Positions 56,543-64,000 of a stretch of DNA of 64,000 nucleotides are shown one piece after another (within the stretch, counting starts at the first letter, position 1; each line of letters opens with the position of its first letter). Below the pieces are notes generated by a model. The model was not told the DNA's origin. It saw only the letters and a list, made by a program, of their open reading frames with translations, and searched no databases. The stretch is taken from positions 38,285,241 to 38,349,240 of the forward strand of contig JAAONU010000016.1 of the NCBI GenBank assembly GCA_012932295.1. Reading direction: 5' to 3'. A program made the position numbers and the translations under genes. The stretch comes from Cyclina sinensis. Lineage: Eukaryota; Mollusca; Bivalvia; Venerida; Veneridae.

Positions 56543-56662
56543 ATTTGGTCTAAAACAGGTTTCAAAGTGCATCTACGAAAAGTGTTTTGATAAAATTACA
56601 ACGTATTTATGATTGAAGAAACTGTAATTCAGTCAGGATACTTCATTGAAATTTTGTTTAAA

Positions 56663-56922
56663 TGATGGTTGGTTGGTTGTATTGGGGTTTAGCGCCAGTT
56701 TAACAGCTAAGGTCATATCCCGGCGGTCAGTCCACCTAATCAGTGTTCCTGGGTATCCAACCAGTTTACTAACCAATTTCTCTGCAAGTGACTGACTACT
56801 TCCTCACTTGCTTCAGAGGTGAGGGACAAATGACCTATAGATCAATTATCACGGAGAAATTTTGCCGGCCCTGATGGGGATTGAACTGTGATCATCAAGA
56901 TTGACAATCCCATGCCCTACCG
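56663..56922 (-). mobile_element. tRNA-derived SINE with perfect 12-bp target duplication
   Basis: ATTTTGTTTAAA is present exactly at 56651-56662 and 56923-56934. On the - strand the 260-bp insert starts with a tRNA-like head (CGGTAGGGCATGGGATTGTC, later CACAGTTCAATCCCCATCA as the B box) and ends with an (AACC)n tail (CCAACCAACCATCA). The central block near 56700-56850 (GGTTTAGCGCC, GTCATATCCCGGCGG) resembles a repeat widespread in molluscs, as I recall. Confidence 0.88.
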
Positions 56923-57390
56923 ATTTTGTTTAAAGCACATATTTCAGCTACTTCTCATCTAAACAATGGTGCATAACTTTTTTTTGTCTTATATGTATAG
57001 GAATAACTACCAATAGAAGTCATGCAAGTAAATATTCATTCAGCATTCTCTAACATTCATCCCTAAAAGGTCAAAAGCAAGGTTATATAGACAGCTAAGC
57101 CAAAAAAGAAAATATCACTTAGTTTGTTCAAATCATTTCAAACACTGTTTGTACAGTATTATATTATGTCTGCTTTCAATTAAAAATAAAATTTCAAAGC
57201 ATTAACACTGAACTGGTGTAATACAGCATGTCTCCATTCATGATAGCCTAGGGTCCAGTGTCCACTGTGTGGCTGAGGGTACATAAGTTTAAGTACACCT
57301 CAAGGCAAGTGAATATTATTTATTGGTAACATTTGGCTCCCTACAAGATAAACTCGCAAGTGTAGATGTGATGATACCCTTAAAAATCCC

Positions 57391-57476
57391 ATTCAGTACT
57401 TTAGGAATTTGCATATGAATTCTAAGGAATCCCACACCTATTCAGTACTTTAGGAATTTGCATACGAATTCCAAGG
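57391..57476 (+). repeat. 49-bp tandem duplication
   Basis: ATTCAGTACTTTAGGAATTT followed by GCATA(T/C)GAATTC occurs at 57391 and 57440. Confidence 0.85.
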
Positions 57477-57791
57477 ACAGGTGTACTAATAGTAGAGGTA
57501 TATTTAATACAGCACTTCTATACCCTTGCCTATTAGCTGGCTTGTATGGCAATATGGTAAGGTGGCCACTTTGTGAATAAAGGCAACTGAGTTCCAGTCC
57601 AGCTCAGGGCATCTGGATTTTCCTTGAATTATCCACTTGTCACGAACTTTCAAACAATATTCTACTCTAGTAAACATCTTCTGCTGTTAGATGCACTGGT
57701 CATTGATTGTGTCTTTTTCAATGGGTAAGTCCAGGAATCATATCCACTTCAGGATATTGAAATAAACACTGGAGTTTGAAATTGTATTTTT

Positions 57792-58495
57792 AGCTCACCT
57801 GAGCACAAAGTGCTCAAAGCTGAGCTATTGGGATCATTGCGTCATGTGCCGTCAACAATTTGACTTGAACAACTTCTCCTCCTAAACCACTAAGCCAACT
57901 TTAACTTTAACATGCCTGGGATATTCCTTGCAAGAAGCTCTACCAAAGTTGTTCAAAGAATTGAATTCCATCAAGAACTGTGGTAGCTATGGCAACTGAA
58001 AGGAAAAACTTCCTGTCTGAAACCACAAAGCACTGAGCCTTAAGATTTGGTTATGTAGCATTGTCTAATGGACCTCTACCAAGTATGTTCATATTATGCC
58101 CCTAGGATTAAATTTGGCCCTGCCCGGGGGTCAATTGATTTCACATAGGCTTATATAGAGAAAACTTTGAAAATCTTCTTGTCTGAAACCACAAGGCCCT
58201 GAGCCTTAAGATTTGGTATGTATCATTGTCTAGTGGACCTCTACCAAGTTTGTTCAAATTATGCCCCTGTAGTCAAATTTGGCCCTTCCCTGGGGGTCAA
58301 TTGATTTTACATAGGCTTATATAGGGAAAACTTTAAAAAGCTTCTTGTCTGAAACCACAAAGCCTAGAACTTAGATATTTTTAATGGAGCATCAGCTAGA
58401 GGTCATCTACCAAGTTTGTTCAAATTATGCCCCTTGAGTGAAAATTGGCTCTACCCTAAAGGTCACTTGAATTCATACAGATTTATATAGGAAGG
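57792..58495 (+). mobile_element. 3'-truncated Helentron-like repeat, AGCTCACCTG family (copy F)
   Basis: It starts AGCTCACCTGAGCACAAAGT after a T run and contains the reverse complement of the 165-bp units (CAAGTTTGTTCAAATTATGCC). It fades at about 58495 without the 3' hairpin. Closest in content to copy D. Confidence 0.65.
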
Positions 58496-58733
58496 TTGAA
58501 TGTTATTGTTTTGAAATCTATTAATAGTAACAAGTAACTGATAAGAAATACAGGTAACTTTTTGAGGTTGGCAAAATTATGGCAGTTGATAAAAATGCAA
58601 AACATATTAATTTTGTAATTACAGCTACAAAGTCATTTTTCATCAAACAATTCAATATTTTATATTATTTTAAAGGTCTGTAAACTGATATTTTACATAT
58701 CTAAAAAATAACTGTCAAAACTGTTTACTTTTT

Positions 58734-59309
58734 ATGCCCCCACAAAGTGGGGTGCATATAGCGTTGCACTTGTCCGTCCGTCCATCCGTACATCTGTCCG
58801 TACGTCCCGAAATCTTGTGAACGCAACTCCTCATAAACCGGATGGCAGATTTTGCTTAAACTTCCAGGGATGAACAACCTTAATGTGTAGATGGTAGTAA
58901 AGGAAGGAATTTTTGCTGCGACCATATTTAATAGTATTATGGCCCTTTGTTGATTTTTTCACTAGAAATTTTGTGAACACAACTCCTCTTAAACCGGATG
59001 GCAGATTTTGCTTAAACTTCCAGGGATGAACAGCTTTAATGTGTAGATGGTAGTAAAGGAAGGAATTTTTGCTGTGACCATATTTAACAGAATTATGGCC
59101 CTTTGTTGATTTTTTCACTATATACCATATAAATAATTGAACATATAAATTTTACATTTGTAATTTAATTTAACATGTACATAAGGTTACCTGTAGATCA
59201 TTTTAGGTATATGTACAGAAAAAATCTTACATACAGGATATACATGCTCTTGTTTATGAGCACTTATGCATAGTGGGGGCATCCGTGTCCTATGGACACA
59301 GTTCTAGTT
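58734..59309 (+). mobile_element. Helentron-like repeat, ATGCCCCCAC family with CTAGTT end
   Basis: 5' ATGCCCCCAC, then GTCCGTCCGTCCATCCGTAC; two 156-bp units (GGATGGCAGATTTTGCTTAA at 58840 and 58996). The 3' end is GTGGGGGCAT (59273-59282), a perfect hairpin GTGTCC-TAT-GGACAC (59285-59299) and CTAGTT at 59304. CTAGT after a hairpin is the classic Helitron 3' terminus, which makes this copy the clearest link between the repeat set and Helitrons. Frames here (for example 58831-59118 -) are repeat translation. Confidence 0.78.
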
Positions 59310-59723
59310 TGTTTGTAAATGGTTAAACTTAGTGCATCCAAGCTGTAATGTTGTTTGTATTTTGGTCTCGAGCTATTCACAAGTGTGAATATATTAATTA
59401 GACAATAAAGTCAATGAACACAAGCTTGCTTTCTCTAATGTATTTATTCTGAGACTAAGATGGTTTATACATGTGCCTGACATGCGATGCAGGTTCAGCC
59501 ACACATGCACTATATAAATAGGTGAGTATAGCTTTATTCAAATATGTTACATCCTCCTCGCTTTAACAGAAAATAAATCGGCAATAAAACACATAGTTTA
59601 AACCATGAAAAATAAAGATAAATATATAACTGAATTGATTTTGTTTATATTTATTTGATGGTATAAACTGACTGTAAATCGTTTTTGTGTAATAGCTGCT
59701 TAATTAAAGCTTCATCTGACTGC
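59310..59723. other. Intergenic or leader-intron DNA
   Basis: AT-rich, nothing recognised. Confidence 0.5.
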
Positions 59724-59729
59724 ACGTAG

Positions 59730-60878
59730 CATACCTGCCATACGTCCCAGATCGTCCGAGATTGTCCCGGAAATCGAGGGCCCGTCCCGGAGTCCCGGAA
59801 AGACTCCTGATGTCCCGGAAAACATGAAAAACGCACATACCTTTGATCAGGCCAGTCATATTTTTGACACGCCGCTAATTCTTTAATTATTCGTTATAAT
59901 AATATGTTCCGATTCGGTGAATACACCGCGTGTCATCGATAACCAATTAACAAATGACCGCTATCGGCTATCCATTTACTGACTTGCGGTGCATTAATTA
60001 ATTTGTAAGATATCTGCCCCTTTCAAAGACTGTCGCCGCAGTAATTGGTGTTAATAGAGATGCTACTTAAAATTAAATTTAATGTAAACGCGCATTAAAC
60101 TCGTGGTGAATATTGTAATGTTCGATCAAATCGCGCCGATATTTGTAATACGGCGCATAGACGACGCTGTCATCAAACGCCCGTGATTCAACTTGAATTC
60201 GAGTTTATGATGTTAATTAATTAATGGTACACATTTATTTTTTTATTTTACACAATGAGTAATTGTGACAAAAATTTCTACTCGTCCTGCATCACCACCA
60301 CCAGTCCTGGAGACCTAGGTGAAAAAACATCAACGGTACTGTGCGGTTTACTGAATTAAAAAAGGCGCAGTGCTCCCCCTTACTCACGCTTCCGGTTTCG
60401 TTTTGACAGCGTATTTCATGCAGAATTTACTGTCGGTGAACTGTGACGTTATGATATACACATCCATCGGTATATTTCTTGCGGTTTTTGCACTCGTTCT
60501 GCAGGATAATCGATCAGAAAATTATGTTCAACCTCCACTCGTCAATACGAGTGGACGTTTTTTTCTGAAGTGGTTGAGAGGGGTGGGGGAGTAATCGTCG
60601 GGTGGTCGAACCGATTGAGCTTGAACATTTCTGCAGGCCTGACAATTACTTTGCTCTTGCAACTAAAATAAAAGGTATGAAACTGATGGTACTGATGTGT
60701 ATTTGAAAGACGTGCACGGCTTTTTCCGCCAAAAATGGAATCCCGTCCAATTTTGTGTACTGCCAATGGTAGGGCATTGAAAGTATATGAATAGTTGTAT
60801 GTCCCGGAAAATCGGCTCAAATCCCGGAAATTCGATATCAAAATCCCGGAAATGGCCAGAAAAATTATGGCAGGTATG
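59730..60878. mobile_element. 1149-bp TIR element with 6-bp target duplication
   Basis: Exact 13-bp terminal inverted repeats CATACCTGCCATA at both ends, flanked by ACGTAG at 59724-59729 and 60879-60884. Near each end are several TCCCGGA motifs (left: about 59764-59820; right: about 60800-60850) in the same orientation on the + strand. GC content is higher than the surroundings. The frames inside (60370-60594 +, 60542-60943 -) show no transposase similarity. Superfamily not assigned. Confidence 0.82.
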
Positions 60879-60946
60879 ACGTAGGTAATAAATTCCAGTC
60901 TCCAGTAGTAACTGATTAATGATAATCCTTTCTTGTTAAGCACATC

Positions 60947-61435
60947 TTATTTGTGAATCCACTGTTCACCGGTGTATAGTTTGTTTTGCTTTACAATTCT
61001 ACCTGATCGTGTCTGATAAGGAATATCATGGGAGGTACTTGACCTGTTGCTAATAACTCGGTCAGAATCATTTTCGTGATTGGAGATTGGGGGTATCTGA
61101 GGGGTGTTATCTGCCAAGATGTTTGGTGAGAAATCTGTGATTTCTGGGAAGGTTTCTGTCGTTTTATTAAGTAATCGCCTTTTACGACGACATATTCTGC
61201 CGTTTTGTGTTTGAACTTCATAGGATTGGTCATTGTGAAACCTAATAACTCTGGCTGGTTTCCACATGTTTCCTACTTGTACTCGGACATATTCATTTAT
61301 CCTTAGAGGTGGAAGGGGTTTTGATGATTTGTCTTTATAAAATTTTTGCTTCGACTTCTCTGTTCTTTTAAATGATTGTACATACTTTGGGTTTACTAGA
61401 AAGCTGCTAGAAAAATGCTGAAATGAAAGGTACAA
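60947..61435 (-). pseudogene. Ty3/gypsy-type integrase C-terminal fragment
   Basis: On the - strand a frame of about 160 codons reads KQKFYKDKSSKPLPPLRINE, then YVRVQVGNMWKPARVIRF and RICRRKRRLLNKT, ending in TRSGRIVKQNKLY. This is the usual end of a gypsy-class polyprotein: a charged region, a small SH3-like fold and a TRSGR-x-xKxPxR tail. Nothing upstream (integrase core, RNase H, reverse transcriptase) is present and no LTR is seen, so it is a 5'-truncated remnant, or an exon from a domesticated copy: TTTCATTTCAG at about 61425 looks like an acceptor. The 61435 end is a frame limit, not an ATG. Confidence 0.72.
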
Positions 61436-62402
61436 ATTAGTTTAGTTTTCTTTTTTTTAAAAGCAAAATTCAAAATCTGTTTATATTTTCCAAATATAAA
61501 TTAAAAGAGCTTTCAAATGACATAAGAATCTTAAAATTCGGCTCACAAAGAAAATGTTATCTAAAGTTAAAAATTCTGCTGCTATCAATTCCTTTTCACG
61601 GTGCCGATACCACGCGACTTAGATGGATATGTGTTGGTCTGAATTTTGTAAACAAAACGTCGATTGATATTCGTGATATTTTTTTGAATACACCAAAATT
61701 TTTCATTGGATAAAGCTGAGGGCCCGCTCCTTTTTGTAACACAAACTGTTCCCAAAGGTTGAACAACTAAAAAAAGTTGTCTCAGTTACACATTCCAGTT
61801 ATACCAAGTGTCACTTAATTCAAGTTATTTGGTAAAATAAATAAAAGTTTAATTTTAAAGACGTGTTTTTCTCCTCGCAAAAAATGAACGCTGGAACTGT
61901 ATGAGATGACAACGACATTTATTAAAATGCCCGACCGGCAAATAAAGACACACTTTTACGGTGATTTATTTGCAGCTGGATTCATGTTCCAACGAAATAC
62001 TATTCACTTAAATTCTACGTTATCTATTAAAACTTGTTTTGACTCAATCAACTACCTTGAGACATCGACGAGGGCGAAGTAATGTACTAAGTGTATAATA
62101 TTCGGATAGTAAGCATATTCGGATACGTACTTGGAACAGCCTTTTATGGCAAAGTTAAGCGTAGGGTTTAAATTCGCGCATTCGCCCGAGCGCAAAATAC
62201 GCGAAAATTAACCCTAAGCGAAATAAAATGATACCACAGTACACAAATACAACTGATTCAATATCGAAAGTTGACGAAACGCTGAAAATGTTTTTAGTCA
62301 TTTACAACACAGCTTCACTTATAAAAAGATAATGAAAGTTCGTAACTTACCAGCAACGGATATTTCAACATAGAGCAAATGTCCAAAGAGAAACTCTCTT
62401 AC
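61436..62402. other. Non-coding region
   Basis: No gene seen. CpG dinucleotides become more frequent from about 61900 to 62500 (for example CATTCGCCCGAGCGC), hinting at a promoter-proximal region on the - strand. Confidence 0.4.
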
Positions 62403-62520
62403 CTGGATAGTTCTGACGGCTATATTTAGCTCTATGAGTAACCCCGGACTTTCCCCGTCTGCCTGACACGTTTTCGCGCCATCTGTCAATAGTTTGGTGT
62501 CCGGCTTCTATCGTAAAATA
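62403..62520 (-). promoter_or_regulatory. Candidate leader exon with strong donor (CARD gene or another transcript)
   Basis: The - strand reads GACAGATGGCGCGAAAACG (YY1-like) and about 90 bases later CTATCCAG|GTAAGAGAG, an almost perfect 5' splice site. An ATG here opens only 16 codons, so it would be an untranslated leader with a small upstream frame. The CARD gene needs such a leader because its start exon has an acceptor at 53681-53684. The link across 8.7 kb is conjecture. Confidence 0.3.
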
Positions 62521-62963
62521 CAGAATATTGGATGATACGGACCATATTGTGGGCCTATATCAAACACTTACCATGGCAGTACGTAAAAATATACGGACAT
62601 TGTTGAAAAAAACATTTTACTCCACATTTATATTCTATTTAGCCTTTTTAAAGTTATAACATCGCACATAAACAAAAATACAACATTATCGCCAATTTAT
62701 GCAAATATTTACACTAAAGCATAGACAACTCGCTAGAAAGAAAATTTGCTGATTATTTTTACTTATAACAATGTCAGCGGATATAAAAACACCTACTTTC
62801 GTTTTCTGTATCCTCTCCACCATTTCTCGGATTAAGTCGGAAGATGCTAATTTAGTATGTCGATTATGGACAGTATTATAACTTGAATAATATGTATTCC
62901 ATTGAATACAATCTTTGAAAATGTCAGTTAAGAATTGTGTAAAATGGTGACTCCCACTCAACT

Positions 62964-63290
62964 AACAATTATAGTCCAATTTCTCTTTTAAGTTGTTCCG
63001 GGAAACTTATGGAAAGAATAGTATATAAGTTCATTTACAACCACTTAGTTATCAACAATCTTATATTTATTATAGACAATTGGAGTTTGAAGTAGACATT
63101 CAATGATATACCAACTTATATACTGACTTATACAATCAAATAGTTCAATCTTTTGACAATAAAATATTCACATCTTTTGTGACGTATCCAAGGCATTTAG
63201 CATAGAGGACTGCTTTTTAAAACTCAAACACAATGGTATTAATGGAATTTTTCTATCGCTTGACAACCTTTTAAAGTTTAAATAATATTC
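62964..63290 (+). pseudogene. LINE reverse transcriptase remnant (CR1/jockey-type)
   Basis: The + strand reads NNYSPISLLSCSGKLMERIV then YKFIYNHLVINNLI, matching the NYRPISLLS-x-x-GKLMERxV block of non-LTR reverse transcriptases. After a frame change, SKAFSIEDCFLKLKHNGING follows, matching the SKAFDxVWHxxLLxKL block, with the catalytic Asp region degraded. Stops and frameshifts show it is dead. Sequence at 62700-62960 may be an eroded upstream part. Confidence 0.7.
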
Positions 63291-64000
63291 TTTACAATCT
63301 GAGAAATCATGACGATTATTCAATTCTTTATTTGAGTAGTCAGATTTATTAAAATTCTTTCGTACATACAGCTTTTGTTCTCTGGAACAGTCTGGATGTT
63401 TCGGTGCGTATAGTTGCAACTGAACGCTTAACGAATTCAAATCTAAACTAGAATTTCTTTTTGCATGGTTACGTGATCAAATAGAACGGGATTTGCACTG
63501 TATTTCCTGATGACATGCAAAAGATAACTCGTTCTGCTTGTATCTCGTCCTAGAAAAGAAGACGCATGAAAACCTGCACATTCAAGATTGCATCATCTAA
63601 GCACAGACGAACTACATGATACTGTTTCAGCTACATTTGGTCACGTGACATCTGAAAAGCTTCTATTAAGAAAAGTCATTAAGATCTACCTTAGTGTTAA
63701 CATTTAGCTGTTTCAGATAAACAGCAATTTGCTGGTTTCAGATACGACGTCACAGTAACGCCATCACTGAAATTAGGGTCAAGTCAGTCCATAGATGTGT
63801 TTTGAAGAAAATTATTTCCAACCAATAACTTCTGACGTCACTGGCAGCTACATTAATTAACATCATGATCCCACTTTCAATTTAACAGCTTTTATGAAGT
63901 TGGACTACTAGATCTAACGTGTCTATTTTCATGCCTGAACGTCCTGTTATTTTGGAAAAAATAATTTTAAATAGTTCTGGCGACCATGTTTGGTCATCTA
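63291..64000. other. Terminal non-coding stretch
   Basis: No recognisable gene. Possibly more LINE debris up to about 63450; the 90-codon - frame at 63168-63440 overlaps the remnant antisense and is not called. Confidence 0.5.

Noticed and set aside
13940..59309. Arrays of regularly spaced repeats as CRISPR
   Set aside because: Units are 145-165 bp, contiguous and without spacers, in an animal genome.
60370..60594. 74-codon + frame inside the 1149-bp TIR element as a transposase
   Set aside because: No DDE-type motif or similarity; element length and content fit a non-autonomous passenger.
62686..62961. 91-codon - frame as a gene
   Set aside because: Antisense to probable LINE debris, no recognisable similarity.

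Overview
The window is eukaryotic nuclear DNA: AT-rich, intron-dense, with GT-AG splice sites and no operon-like packing. It looks like a bivalve mollusc, probably a venerid-type clam. Both recognisable genes read as animal proteins of invertebrate type. The repeats (ATGCCCCCAC and AGCTCACCTGAG termini, GACGGACGG/CCGTCCGT blocks, 145-165 bp tandem cores) match what is known of bivalve genomes. The organism is an inference; no species marker is present.

Layout. (1) 1-3476: upstream DNA with nothing recognisable beyond weak TATA-like strings. (2) 3477-26996, + strand: a complete rhotekin gene. Two alternative first exons (15 and 50 codons, both ending in phase 0) join ten shared exons encoding the HR1, anillin-homology and PH domains, giving 474 or 509 residues. 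Its introns carry two TIR elements, two SINE-type sequences and three Helentron-like repeats. (3) 26997-41131: 3' UTR and intergenic DNA dominated by large repeat elements, including an inverted pair at 32.1-37.2 kb. (4) 41337-53664, - strand: a gene whose N-terminal CARD resembles that of MAVS. It can be read as a 911-residue CARD plus death-domain adaptor with a long acidic tail. The CARD exon also reads through its donor into a hydrophobic segment with a short basic tail, predicting a 146-residue membrane-anchored CARD protein. A splice acceptor just before the start codon implies an upstream leader exon. (5) 53.7-64 kb: repeats (a GACCTTGACC-rich element, a SINE with perfect target duplication, a 1149-bp TIR element with 6-bp target duplication), a Ty3/gypsy-type integrase tail, a CpG-containing patch with a strong splice donor on the - strand, and a LINE reverse-transcriptase remnant.

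The two genes are convergent (tail to tail) and not obviously related: rhotekin is a Rho-GTP effector and septin/actin-linked scaffold, while the CARD gene looks like innate immune or death signalling. Two themes deserve attention. One is the CARD locus, which may make a MAVS-like tail-anchored form and a soluble CARD-death form. The other is a set of at least five repeat families that share one architecture (inverted subterminal repeats, a GACG-type microsatellite, tandem 145-165 bp units, a 3' hairpin then CTTGTT or CTAGTT), matching Helentron-associated non-autonomous elements.

All gene models come from reading splice sites and translated similarity by eye. No search or transcript evidence was available.
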